A DNA stretch of 33,752 bases from positions 1 to 33,752 of the forward strand of contig JAJZQG010000078.1 in NCBI GenBank assembly GCA_021847645.1, in the 5' to 3' direction. Origin of the DNA: Myxococcales bacterium (GTDB lineage: Bacteria; Myxococcota_A; Polyangia; Polyangiales; Polyangiaceae). Positions 17,602 through 25,735 of the stretch are shown here, piece by piece. How positions within the stretch are numbered: position 1 is the first letter of the stretch; each line of letters begins with the position of its first letter. The notes beneath the pieces were generated by a model, which was not told the origin of the DNA, ran no database searches, and saw nothing but the letters and a program-made list of their open reading frames with translations. Position numbers and translations under genes: made by a program.

Positions 17602-18930
17602 TCACGGGACGCCTTGTATGGTGGAGTTCTCGATCGTGATGCTGTGGCAGTTGGTGCCGACCGCGGTGCCCGCGTTGGTGACGCTGCCCGTCGCGACATT
17701 GGTCCAGTGTCCGCCCGTGTTGTCGGTCATGATCGTGTCGATGATCGAGAGGTCGCCCTGCATGTTGTTGCTGGTGAAGAACAGTCCTCCACCAAAGGCG
17801 CCGGTCCCTGCTGCGTTGTTCACGATCTTGTCACCACACAGCACCACGTTCACGGAGTTGCCGTCGCTGTAGATGGCGCCGCCGTTGCCTCCCGACCCGA
17901 TCTCGTTCTGGCCGTTGTTGATCGCGGAGCACTGGCTCGGATCGTTGTTGTTGGCGCCGTTTCCCACTGCCTTGTTGCCGGTGAACAGGCTGTCGTAGAT
18001 CTCGAGCTGGGCGAACAGGCCGCCGACCGCTCCCGCGTTGCTGCCCTCGTTCTGGGCGAATGTGCTGCCGACGATCAGGACACCGTGCTTGCTGCCCATC
18101 ACGTAGATCGCTCCCCCGCCCGTGTCGGGCCCCAGCGGAGCGGCGTGATTGCCCACGAACATCGAGTCGATCACGGTCAGGTTCCCGTCGCGCATGTACA
18201 CCGCTCCGCCCTCGCCGTCGTTCCATCCCTGCGAGCATGGCGGCGGCGCCTGCGGTATCGCCTCGGTCGGCGTGGTCTTGCCGTTGACGAGCGCGAGGTG
18301 TTGGAGCGTCAACCGATGCTCGTTATTCTGCCAGTTCGCGCTGTCGAAGCTCAGAATCCGCACCTGGTTCTGGCCGTCGAGCGTCACCTGCCGGTTGCCG
18401 TCGATGACCGTGTCCTTGGTCGTGGGGACCTGCAGGGTAGCCGAGATCGGGATCGTCACCGGACCGGCGCCACAGTCGAACGTGATGATTCCCCCGTTGG
18501 CGACCGCCGCCTCCAGAGCCGCGAACGTACAGCTGTCCGCCGTTCCCGTCCCCACGACCGTCGTGGGACTCGACGTGTCCACAGGCTGGCCTCCCGCCGG
18601 CACGCCTGCGCCGCATGACCCGTCGGGATTGCCCACTTCCCACGCGCCCCCGCCTCCGGAGCCGCCACTGCCCGCGCTGCCCGCGCTGCCACCCGTTGCG
18701 GATGCGCCCCCCGTGCCCGTGCTACCTCCGTCGCCAGCGGCCCCGCCCATGCCTGCGCTGCCTCCGTCGCCAGCGGCCCCGCCCACGCCTGCGCTGCCTC
18801 CAGTCCCCGCGCTTCCGGCCGTGCCGCCCATGCCCGCGGCGCCCCCGGCGTTCGTGCCCGACGTGCCCGACTCGCTGCTCGAGCACCCCACCACCAGCGC
18901 CACTGCTCCCATCGCAAGAACGATCTTCAC
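17602..18930 (-). CDS. Lipoprotein with Gly-rich linker and beta-helix-like domain
   Basis: A 442-residue surface or periplasmic lipoprotein. The GTG at 18930 has GGAGG 7 bases upstream and gives a signal peptide with lipobox LVVGC (Cys16). Residues 17-95 are a Gly/Ala/Ser/Thr linker (GGSAGMGGAAGDGG units), typical of Polyangia lipoproteins. The rest resembles right-handed parallel beta-helix proteins with polymorphic-outer-membrane-type repeats: FAALEAAVANGGIITFDCG, then short hydrophobic rungs with G-[NG]-x-A and GGAIY / GGGLFF turns (GGAVYMRDGNLTVIDSMFVGN, GGAIYVMGSKHGVLIVGSTF). About eight rungs are visible. Several cysteines (CGAG, SCTF, PPCSQ, SQCSA, LCGD) may form disulfides. No catalytic site of a pectate lyase is apparent. 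The ligand or surface role is unknown. Confidence 0.85.
   Translation of the reverse strand: MKIVLAMGAVALVVGCSSSESGTSGTNAGGAAGMGGTAGSAGTGGSAGVGGAAGDGGSAGMGGAAGDGGSTGTGGASATGGSAGSAGSGGSGGGGAWEVGNPDGSCGAGVPAGGQPVDTSSPTTVVGTGTADSCTFAALEAAVANGGIITFDCGAGPVTIPISATLQVPTTKDTVIDGNRQVTLDGQNQVRILSFDSANWQNNEHRLTLQHLALVNGKTTPTEAIPQAPPPCSQGWNDGEGGAVYMRDGNLTVIDSMFVGNHAAPLGPDTGGGAIYVMGSKHGVLIVGSTFAQNEGSNAGAVGGLFAQLEIYDSLFTGNKAVGNGANNNDPSQCSAINNGQNEIGSGGNGGAIYSDGNSVNVVLCGDKIVNNAAGTGAFGGGLFFTSNNMQGDLSIIDTIMTDNTGGHWTNVATGSVTNAGTAVGTNCHSITIENSTIQGVP
18725..18796 (-). repeat. Two tandem 36-bp copies in the Gly-rich linker
   Basis: Two adjacent 36-base copies (18725-18760 and 18761-18796) differ at a single base. 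They encode the linker unit G-S-A-G-[MV]-G-G-A-A-G-D-G. More degenerate units flank them. Near-identity at the DNA level suggests a recent slippage duplication, so linker length may vary between strains. Confidence 0.8.
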
Positions 18931-19206
18931 GTCGCCACCTCCGGCAAGGCATCCGCTGCGCAGGACGCGAGGCGATGCCAGTCACGACCAATCGACTTCT
19001 GCCGAACCATCGGTCGCTCGATGCTACGGCGGGTCGAGAGCGGGCACAATGTTGCCGCGCCTGGCGTCCGTGGAGGTCGACGCGTGGTTGCCGGCGACGC
19101 CGCCAGCACCGAAGGCATCTGGCCTACCCAATCCGAACGGCCGTCCTGCGTCGAACGCGATAGGATAAGAGCTCACCACGCGGTGGAAAGACAACGGAGC
19201 GACACG
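18931..19206. promoter_or_regulatory. Divergent intergenic region between two lipoprotein genes
   Basis: These 276 bases lie between divergently oriented starts (GTG at 18930 minus, ATG at 19207 plus), so promoters for both are expected. The ribosome-binding sites are visible at each end (GGAGG for the minus gene; GGAG before 19207). I cannot support specific promoter hexamers or an operator. Confidence 0.35.
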
Positions 19207-19512
19207 ATGACATCACTGCAGCACACGCCACCTCGCCCCCGGTCTGTCTCGCGGACGCCTCGATATCCCTGCTGCCTTGGAATCGCGCTGGCAGCCGCTG
19301 CCCTCGCGGCCGGGTGCCACCAAGAGGCCGCCGCCACCGCGGGCGAAGTCGCACCGAGCTTCGACGCCGGCGCGCCGGTCACGACGCCGACCACTCCGAC
19401 TGCCTCGCCATCGTCGCCCAAACCCGCCGCATCCACCCTGACACTGCCCCCCGAGATGCTCGGCGGAATAGCCCCCATGCCCTACGCCCCGGGCGATTCG
19501 GCCGGACGATAG
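19207..19512 (+). CDS. Small lipoprotein, function unknown
   Basis: A 101-residue product. The ATG at 19207 has GGAG about 9 bases upstream. An Arg-rich N-terminus (RPRSVSRTPRY) precedes a hydrophobic stretch (IALAAAALAAGC) with a clear lipobox (LAAGC). The mature part of about 60 residues is low-complexity Ala/Thr/Pro/Ser with a short LTLPPEMLGG segment. I do not recognise the family. It is probably anchored to the inner or outer membrane. It stands alone between a divergent gene and a second lipoprotein gene 173 bases downstream. Confidence 0.6.
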   Translation: MTSLQHTPPRPRSVSRTPRYPCCLGIALAAAALAAGCHQEAAATAGEVAPSFDAGAPVTTPTTPTASPSSPKPAASTLTLPPEMLGGIAPMPYAPGDSAGR

Positions 19513-19685
19513 CCTCGCCGCTGCAGCGCCGTCACGGCACCGACCTCCGCGTTCCCTGCGGACGACCCGCCAACGCCTGCCGCGCGATCAGCACCGTCGC
19601 ACGCATCAGCCCTTCGCGCGGCGAGCACCGCGTCGAGCACGCGCGGGTTGGTCCGTGCCTGCCTTCGTGGCATGCTGCGGCCACC

Positions 19686-20405
19686 ATGCGTACCTTTCCC
19701 ATGCTCGTCGTGGCAGCTTTCTCGTCGTGCCCAGCACTTGCCTGCAGCAAGAGCGAGAAGCCAGCGCCCGCGCCCGCCGCCTCGGCGCCCGCCGAGGCTA
19801 CGTCGGCTCCGGCCGAGGAGCCCAAGGCGCCCGCTCCGGACGATCTCGACGTGGCTCGATTGCAGTCATCCATGAAGTGCCCGGGAAGCGCCTACAAGGC
19901 GGCGTGCGCGGTCCTCGACCAGTTCAAGAAGGGCACCGCCTGGGATCTGACCATGATTCGCGGAGCCGATGCCCGCTACTTCGGACAGGGTGTGGAGGTT
20001 GGCCCTGACGGCGCCGTCGAGCGCTACTACTTCTTCATCGCCAAGCGCGTGCCGCTCAACGAGGTGTCGGCCTCGGACCTTCCGCTCAAACTCAGCTTCC
20101 GTCCGCTGGAGACGACCCGCAACGTCGAGCTCGCCCAGGCCCCGAAGCTGATGCGTTTGCTGGAGAAAGACGACGCCGTGAGCCGCACGATCTCGACGGT
20201 GAAGTACGTACTCGACTACGCGCCTGCAACCTGGGACGGGGCGTCGGCGACCAAGGGCGTATCGACGTTCGCGCAGACGGCCAGCGGTGCATACGTGCGA
20301 ATGGTGGACAACCGGCGCCTGGTGTTCGTGCAGCCGTCGCTCACGCGGCCGGGCGCCCAACCGGGAGAAGGCACGTACGTGCTGCTCTATCCGGTGAGCT
20401 GGTAG
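19686..20405 (+). CDS. Lipoprotein of unknown function
   Basis: A 239-residue protein starting with a short signal peptide (MRTFPMLVVAAFSSCPALAC) whose last cysteine is the likely lipidation site. An Ala/Pro/Glu spacer (about 22-50) follows. The globular part (50-239) alternates hydrophobic and charged residues: LQSSMKCPGSAYKAACAVLDQFKKG, which has two cysteines, then WDLTMIRGADARYFGQGVEV and VERYYFFIAKRVPLNEV. The fold appears mixed alpha/beta. No known catalytic motif is visible and I do not recognise the family. Its stop is only 21 bases from the stop of the convergent TrmY-like gene. Confidence 0.75.
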   Translation: MRTFPMLVVAAFSSCPALACSKSEKPAPAPAASAPAEATSAPAEEPKAPAPDDLDVARLQSSMKCPGSAYKAACAVLDQFKKGTAWDLTMIRGADARYFGQGVEVGPDGAVERYYFFIAKRVPLNEVSASDLPLKLSFRPLETTRNVELAQAPKLMRLLEKDDAVSRTISTVKYVLDYAPATWDGASATKGVSTFAQTASGAYVRMVDNRRLVFVQPSLTRPGAQPGEGTYVLLYPVSW

Positions 20406-20426
20406 GAGCGTTCGCCAAGCACGACG

Positions 20427-21059
20427 TCATGAGCCCGCCGCGGCGCCAGGCGCTGCGTCCACGGCGTGCACGGTCCGCCGGTCGAGCTCGTTGGATACCA
20501 ACACGACCGCATCTGCGGCGTGCACGCTGACCGGCCCCACAGCGACGCTGGACGCTCCGAGCTGTCGGAGCCTGGTTCGCGTCGCTTCATCGAAGCCACC
20601 GTGGTCTCCCACGAAGAACGCGGGGTGGGACAAGTCCAGGTTCGCGGCGCGAATATCGGGCGAGCCCTCTTCTACCACGTAGCGCGTGCACGCGCCGAGG
20701 TCCCGAATCACGGCTTCGATGCCCTCGCCTGCGACCGCGATCCCCGGCCGCACACGGCAGAATCCCGGGCCGCTGACCGGCGCGGCCAGCACCTTCTTCA
20801 TCAGCACCGCAAGGCTCCGCTCGTCCGGCCGCAGAAAGCTCACCTCGTCGCCCCGCACACGCACCGTGCGCGGCGCGGACGACCCACCCAGCAGCACCAG
20901 GTACACCACCGCGTCGCGTCGCAGGCCGTGGGAGACGAGCATCGCCGCGCGCAGGCACCCGAGCAGCACATCGATGCGTCCGCTGGTACCCGCCAGATCG
21001 ACCAGCGAGAAGTCGGCAGATGCGTGGGCCTTGTGGCCGATGATCACGAAGCGGCGCAT
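20427..21059 (-). CDS. trmY: TrmY-like tRNA pseudouridine(54) N1-methyltransferase (SPOUT)
   Basis: A 210-residue SPOUT-class methyltransferase homologue. The ATG at 21059 gives RRFVIIGHKAHASADFSLVD, matching the family's N-terminus (V-G-H-K-x-x-x-x-x-D-F-S-L). Other family blocks are present: R-D-A-V-V-Y-L-V-L-L-G-G (SAM-fold strand), FLRPDERSLAVLMKKVL, FFVGDHGGF, and the C-terminal knot VGPVSVHAADAVVLVSNELDRR. In archaea TrmY converts tRNA pseudouridine-54 to N1-methylpseudouridine using SAM. Bacterial relatives exist but their substrate is less certain. At the knot, the family's usual H-A-D-H appears as H-A-A-D, which may matter. It is probably the last gene of a minus-strand unit, starting 17 bases after the exported-protein gene. 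Confidence 0.85.
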   Translation of the reverse strand: MRRFVIIGHKAHASADFSLVDLAGTSGRIDVLLGCLRAAMLVSHGLRRDAVVYLVLLGGSSAPRTVRVRGDEVSFLRPDERSLAVLMKKVLAAPVSGPGFCRVRPGIAVAGEGIEAVIRDLGACTRYVVEEGSPDIRAANLDLSHPAFFVGDHGGFDEATRTRLRQLGASSVAVGPVSVHAADAVVLVSNELDRRTVHAVDAAPGAAAGS

Positions 21060-21076
21060 GGGCAGGCTCGACGCGG

Positions 21077-22174
21077 CTACTGCATGGAATAGCCCGTCCC
21101 GAGGCCCAACGTCCAGGTGCTGACGATACCGGCGATGACGTGCCCCGACTTGTCGGTGACGCCGAACATGCCGATGCCAGGGTTCTTGAGAGGAATCACG
21201 CCGGGGTAGACGTTGACCGCGAGGAAGTAGTCCTGGATGTTGCTGACCTGCACCATGGCGAGGGGAGAGTTGCGGCGGTCGAGGAACAAGGCCGCGGAAG
21301 GCGCCCAATCGACGTTGTTGAGCACGCTGGTGGCGGAGGAGTTGATCAGGCGGGTCGAGCGCGCGCCGGCCGCGACGGACAAGGAGTATTCGCTGTCGAG
21401 CTGATAGGACAGGCCTCCCATGGTGGCCATGCCGAACCAGGAGAAGAGCTTGAGCCTGGTGTAGAAAGGCAAGGCCCACTTCGCAGCAAAGTAGTTGCCC
21501 TGGTTGTGCAGGTCCCCGTGCGGAAACGTGAAGGCCGGTTGCAGCGACCAGTCCGCCAGGACCAACTCGTGGCTGAAGAACCGGTTGACGCCGTCGAAGC
21601 TGAACAGGAGGATGCCACCGAGGTCGAAGAAGTAGATATCGGCAATGCAGTCCGAGTTGTCGCCCACGACCCCCTTGTTCTCGAGCGTCTCGTTGAGGAA
21701 GGCGCTGGCCATGATCGTCGTGGCGGAGAACACCGCGGGAAGGGGCACGCCGTGGGCCTCGTACCACTCGCGCAGCGCGGTGAAGGTCATTCCTCCGCCC
21801 AGCAGGTGAAGGGTATAGTTGGGAACCCAGCGGGCCGTCTCGGGTGTCCACGACAGCGGGAAGATCTCCTGCTTGAAGAACGTGCCCCAGCCGCGGTGGC
21901 TGATCGCCGGAAACGGGTCAATGATGTTCTTTGCCACGTTGCGGCCATTCAGGCCATAGTCGAAGTCGACGATGCTCCGGTTCCCCGCGCGAATCTGCAG
22001 CACGTCGAAGCCGCGATTGACCATCACCCAGAGCGGGTTGTACAGCGCTTGCGTGCCGTAGTCCGCACCCGTGTAGAAGTACGGCCCGGCAGCGTCGTCC
22101 GCGGACGCGTCGTTCGCCGCCGTGGTGACGGCGAGCGCGGCAAGGCAGACCAGGCAGGACAAGGCGCGGGGCAT
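21077..22174 (-). CDS. Exported membrane-associated protein, unknown family
   Basis: A 365-residue protein. The ATG at 22174 begins a classical signal peptide (MPRALSCLVCLAALAVTTA, with cleavage likely after ANDASA). The mature protein is rich in Tyr, Phe and Trp with alternating hydrophobic stretches (YFYTGADYGTQALYNPLWVM, GILLFSFDGVNRFFSHELVL), and its final 150 residues look like amphipathic strands, suggestive of an outer-membrane barrel. A more hydrophobic central part (LLGGGMTFTALREWYEAHG; PAVFSATTIMASAFLNE) resembles membrane helices, as in some DUF3943-type proteins. I cannot confirm that assignment. It lies 110 bases after the metallophosphatase gene and 17 bases before trmY. Confidence 0.75.
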   Translation of the reverse strand: MPRALSCLVCLAALAVTTAANDASADDAAGPYFYTGADYGTQALYNPLWVMVNRGFDVLQIRAGNRSIVDFDYGLNGRNVAKNIIDPFPAISHRGWGTFFKQEIFPLSWTPETARWVPNYTLHLLGGGMTFTALREWYEAHGVPLPAVFSATTIMASAFLNETLENKGVVGDNSDCIADIYFFDLGGILLFSFDGVNRFFSHELVLADWSLQPAFTFPHGDLHNQGNYFAAKWALPFYTRLKLFSWFGMATMGGLSYQLDSEYSLSVAAGARSTRLINSSATSVLNNVDWAPSAALFLDRRNSPLAMVQVSNIQDYFLAVNVYPGVIPLKNPGIGMFGVTDKSGHVIAGIVSTWTLGLGTGYSMQ

Positions 22175-22283
22175 GAAGTCGTCATCGAGAAGGACGTAGC
22201 ACGCAACCGAAGCGCGCCATCTATAGCATGTGCCGCGCGCTGGGCGAGAGAGGCGACGGGATGAACCGTTGGTCGGAAGCCCG

Positions 22284-23867
22284 TCAGGTCGTGGCGGGAA
22301 CAGGAACGTAGAGCTTGACGTTGCGGTCGCTCGTTGAGCCCGCAGACCCGGCACCCCAGCCCGAGGTGTGATCGACGATCGCGTACACCCTGCCCTGCTC
22401 GGCAACGTCGTCGCCGTCCGTCGCAAAGTCGATCCCGACCAGCTGCACGGACAGGTAGCCGTTGTCCTCGTCGGTGACCTCAATCATTCGCATCTGATTG
22501 GGAAACTCGATGAGCGAGGACGTCTGGATCTCCCAGAAGCCCTTCCCGCTGCCACCGTCGAGCCACTTCACCACGTGCTCGTGCGTGTGGCCGGTGACGC
22601 TCAGAATGACATTCCCGTACGACGCGAGCAGAGTCATCACGTCGCCGGGCAGCATGGCGTCGGCCTGGGTTTCGGCATCCGCGCCGCTGCCGTCGCTGAG
22701 CGCGGAGATAGGGTGGTGCGAGGCCAGGATCACCCACTTGCCCTCGGCCTTGGCGGCGTCGAGGGCCGGCTTGAGGAACGCGTCGACCACGCTCTTGCGC
22801 ACGACCCCGTCGGCGCCACCGCCCTCTGCGGCCGTGTCGTGGATGATGAAGCGCAGGGGCGTGCCCTCCACATCCATCGTGTAGCAGACGCGGTTGGCGA
22901 CGGCGGTGCCAGCCACGCCGTGCCCGCCGCCCACGCTCGAGAGGAGCGGAATCATCTCGTCGCGCATCAGCGGCTTGCGCAGCGGATCGGGCGTGTCTTC
23001 GCCCTTGCGCACCACGCCGCCGGGCTGGCTCCAGTCGGTGAAGCCGCCGACCGAGTTGTCGCCCGTGGCGGTCGCCTGGTTGGCAGCCGTTATCTTGGTG
23101 ATGCCCAGGACCAGCGCGTCGTGGTTGCCCATGCAGAAGAACCAGGGCGGCTTCAACCCTTCGGCCTGGAACGGGTCCTTCGGATCGTTGCCCGTGCCCG
23201 GCACCGGATCGTTCACGTCGCCCGAGTCGCACGCGACGCTGTCCACCCCGTCCATGATCTGCATGAACCAGGTGACCTCGTTCTGCTGCGCCGCGTCGCA
23301 GACGTCGCCCGTCACCAGCACGAAGTCCACCGGATCCTTCGTGTGCAGGACATTGATCGTCCGGACCGCCGCGTTGAGCATCCGCCCCTCGAACGGCGCC
23401 TGCGGACGCGCTGCGCCGTCGAGCGGAGGTGCCCCGTCGAACAGCTCCATGCGGATCGGGGACTCGTCGTCGGTCACGTGGACGTCGGTCATGTGCACGA
23501 GCCGAACGAGCCTCTTGGCGTTGGCCCCGGACGCCGGCGGCGTGCTGGTCCCGTCCGGCATCCGCGGGAGAACCGGCTCGCCGGCACCCCAGTCGTACGC
23601 GCCGTATCCGAGCGCAAGCAGCGCCTCGCGCGACGACGGGTCCATCGGCACGCGCGCGTCGGGCTTCGACTCCCGCGCCTGCTTGGGCACGATGATGCGC
23701 TCGGTGGTGAGCTTGGCGTCGGCCAGGGGTTGCAGAATGAAGTTCTGGCGCCCGGCCGGGGCGCCTGCGGAGCTGTCACTCGATGAGCACCCGAGCCACG
23801 CGGAGCCGCCCGCCGCCACAAGACCCAGTGTGAAGAAGCGCCTGCTGATGATGAAGTCCGATGCCAT
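22284..23867 (-). CDS. Tat-exported calcineurin-like metallophosphoesterase lipoprotein
   Basis: A 527-residue protein. The N-terminus SRRFFTLGLVAAGG is a twin-arginine signal, followed by the lipobox-like WLGC, so it is probably exported folded and lipidated. The calcineurin-like metal site is complete in order: D-x-H in HMTDVHV, GDxxD in VTGDVCDA, GNHD in FFCMGNHDA, the His pair in ASHHP, and GHTHEH. The 160-residue gap between GDVCDA and SHHP carries an insert rich in Gly, Asp and Pro. Family members are di-metal phosphomonoesterases, phosphodiesterases or nucleotidases. The substrate is not evident here. The ATG at 23867 has only a weak ribosome-binding site. It faces nagZ divergently. 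Confidence 0.92.
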   Translation of the reverse strand: MASDFIISRRFFTLGLVAAGGSAWLGCSSSDSSAGAPAGRQNFILQPLADAKLTTERIIVPKQARESKPDARVPMDPSSREALLALGYGAYDWGAGEPVLPRMPDGTSTPPASGANAKRLVRLVHMTDVHVTDDESPIRMELFDGAPPLDGAARPQAPFEGRMLNAAVRTINVLHTKDPVDFVLVTGDVCDAAQQNEVTWFMQIMDGVDSVACDSGDVNDPVPGTGNDPKDPFQAEGLKPPWFFCMGNHDALVLGITKITAANQATATGDNSVGGFTDWSQPGGVVRKGEDTPDPLRKPLMRDEMIPLLSSVGGGHGVAGTAVANRVCYTMDVEGTPLRFIIHDTAAEGGGADGVVRKSVVDAFLKPALDAAKAEGKWVILASHHPISALSDGSGADAETQADAMLPGDVMTLLASYGNVILSVTGHTHEHVVKWLDGGSGKGFWEIQTSSLIEFPNQMRMIEVTDEDNGYLSVQLVGIDFATDGDDVAEQGRVYAIVDHTSGWGAGSAGSTSDRNVKLYVPVPATT

Positions 23868-24038
23868 TCCACAAGAGATACATCGAATGCGGCAACGCGC
23901 AAACAGCTACGTGAGAGAACCCGGACACGGATCACGCCGGCGTTGGGGCGAGTGCAGCCGCCCGCGCGAAGCACCGGCTGGCGGTGACAGGGCAAAAACC
24001 TGACCCGCCACGACGGGTGCGATAGGTTCGGACTCATC

Positions 24039-25136
24039 ATGAGTTCTGGCAACGACCTGGCGAGGCTGTGCGGCGCGCTGTTGCTCGGCGGATACGAGGA
24101 CCAAGAGCCCCCGCCCGCTTTCCTTGCCCGCTTGGCCTCCGGGCAGCTGGCCGGCGCCATCCTGTTTCGCCGCAACCTGCCCGCCGTGGAGGCCGGATAC
24201 GAATCGGCGCGCTGGCTGATCGAGGCAGCGCCGCCCGACGCCCCTCCCTGGATCGCGGTCGATCAGGAGGGAGGCCGCGTACGCCGCCTGCTGGCGCCGG
24301 TGCTCCAGCTCCCGTCGATGCGTACCCTGGCCGCAGCCGGCGACCCCGAGCTGATTGGCCGGGCCGCCCGCGTGCTCGGCCTTCAACTGCGCGCCCTGGG
24401 CTTCAACCTCGACTTCGCGCCCGTGCTCGACGTGGACACCAACCCGGCTAACCCGATTATCGGCGACCGCTCGTTCGGCCGCGACCCGCGAACGGTCGCT
24501 TCCATGGGAAATGCCTTCGCGCAGGGCCTTCAGCAGTCCGGCGTCAGCGCCTGCGGCAAGCACTTCCCCGGTCACGGAGATACCTCGCTCGACAGCCACC
24601 TGGCGTTGCCCCGCGTGGACACGTCGCTGCAACGCATGAGAGACGTCGAGCTCGTTCCTTTTCGCGAGGCGGTCGTCGCGGGCATCGACGCCATGATGTC
24701 GGCGCATATCGTGTGCCCCGCGATCGAGCCGGGCGTGCCGGCAACCCTGTCGGCCGCCGCGATCGACGGACTGCTTCGCAGCGAGCTGGGCTTCGACGGC
24801 GTGGTGTTCTCCGACGACCTCGAGATGAAAGCCATCGCCGATCGCTGGGGCATGGCCGAGGCTGCCGTCGCCGCCATCCGCGCCGGCTGCGACGTCGTGT
24901 GCATCTGCAAGAGCGAGGCGCTTCAGCAGGAGGCGCACGAGGGGCTCATCAAGGCGTGCGAGTCCGATGCGTCGTTCCGCTCCCGATGCGCCCAAGCAGC
25001 AGAGCGATCGCGCCGGCTCCGACGGCTTCGTCCGCCTCGGCCCAGCGCGACGATCGAGCAAGCGATGGCCTGGTGCGCGAGCGCCGAGTCCGTGGCTGTC
25101 GCGCGAGAGGTGGCGGAGCGCTGCAAGCCCGCGTGA
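24039..25136 (+). CDS. nagZ: NagZ-like beta-N-acetylhexosaminidase (GH3)
   Basis: A 365-residue glycoside hydrolase family 3 protein. The signatures are clear: IAVDQEGGRVRRL (72-84), NLDFAPVLDVDTNPANPIIGDRSFGRDP (123-150), KHFPGHGDTSLDSH (174-187), containing the flexible His loop that acts as acid/base in NagZ, and the nucleophile block VVFSDDLEMKAI (255-266). There is no signal peptide, consistent with cytoplasmic NagZ, which removes GlcNAc from anhydro-muropeptides during peptidoglycan recycling. The length is normal for single-domain NagZ. It is preceded by a 171-base divergent region shared with the metallophosphatase gene. No other peptidoglycan recycling gene lies nearby. Confidence 0.92.
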   Translation: MSSGNDLARLCGALLLGGYEDQEPPPAFLARLASGQLAGAILFRRNLPAVEAGYESARWLIEAAPPDAPPWIAVDQEGGRVRRLLAPVLQLPSMRTLAAAGDPELIGRAARVLGLQLRALGFNLDFAPVLDVDTNPANPIIGDRSFGRDPRTVASMGNAFAQGLQQSGVSACGKHFPGHGDTSLDSHLALPRVDTSLQRMRDVELVPFREAVVAGIDAMMSAHIVCPAIEPGVPATLSAAAIDGLLRSELGFDGVVFSDDLEMKAIADRWGMAEAAVAAIRAGCDVVCICKSEALQQEAHEGLIKACESDASFRSRCAQAAERSRRLRRLRPPRPSATIEQAMAWCASAESVAVAREVAERCKPA

Positions 25137-25240
25137 GAGACGCCGATCGACGATTCCCTTGTCGGCCCTGGACGACGGGCGTACAAGGCTGCGAGAGGCG
25201 AGTCCGGGCAGACCGCCCACGCACCTAGCGGGAGGAGCGC

Positions 25241-25594
25241 ATGTCGAAGAACAAAGAGCCGAAAGAGGCCAAAGAGCACAAGGCCTCGAAGCCACCCAAG
25301 CCGCATCGGGCATTTGTCGAGCGGTATCCGGATCTGGCCAATGCCTGGGAACTCATCGCGCAAGCCTCGGCCAAGGGGCCGCTGGACCCCAAGGTCGCGC
25401 GCCTGGTCAAGCTGGGCATCGCGATGGGCTCCATGCGCGAAGGCGCCGTGCGCGCCAGCATTCGCAAGGCAATCGACCTGGGCATCACCCTGCAAGAGCT
25501 CGAGCAGGCCGTGGCGCTGGCCGCCGGCACCGTAGGCCTTCCCTCGGCCGTCGCGCTGCACACCTGGCTGCGCGACGAGCTCGACGAGAGCTGA
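25241..25594 (+). CDS. Carboxymuconolactone decarboxylase-fold (AhpD-like) protein
   Basis: A 117-residue protein with a strong ribosome-binding site (GGGAGGAG just before the ATG at 25241). A Lys/Pro-rich tail (MSKNKEPKEAKEHKASKPPK) precedes the helical CMD fold: VARLVKLGIAMGSMREGAVRASIRKAI, then GITLQELEQAVALAAGTVGLPSAVALHTWL. The C-x-x-C pair of peroxidase-active AhpD proteins is absent; the position reads REGAVRASI. A peroxidase role is therefore unlikely and it belongs to the non-cysteine branch, for which no general function is known. It sits 104 bases after nagZ. Confidence 0.88.
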   Translation: MSKNKEPKEAKEHKASKPPKPHRAFVERYPDLANAWELIAQASAKGPLDPKVARLVKLGIAMGSMREGAVRASIRKAIDLGITLQELEQAVALAAGTVGLPSAVALHTWLRDELDES

Positions 25595-25664
25595 TTCTCC
25601 CACTCGCTCCGCCGCATCGGCGACGTCTCCAACCACAATTCACGCTTTCTGTCACTCTGCCGCA

Positions 25665-25694
25665 TTGACGGAAAGTTCCGCCCTCACCTAACCT
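25665..25694 (+). promoter_or_regulatory. Candidate sigma70-type promoter for the MopE-repeat lipoprotein
   Basis: TTGACG at 25665-25670 matches the -35 consensus at 5 of 6 positions. TAACCT at 25689-25694 is a weak -10, with an 18-base spacer. A start of transcription near 25701 would give a leader of about 35 bases before the ATG at 25736. This is a sequence match only. Confidence 0.4.
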
Positions 25695-25735
25695 CGCGCC
25701 CGTTTCACGTTCCTCCTGTGGAAAGGACATTCGAC

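Noticed and set aside
22368..23786. A 472-codon open frame on the plus strand
   Set aside because: It is antisense to the metallophosphatase, whose metal-binding motifs are all intact.
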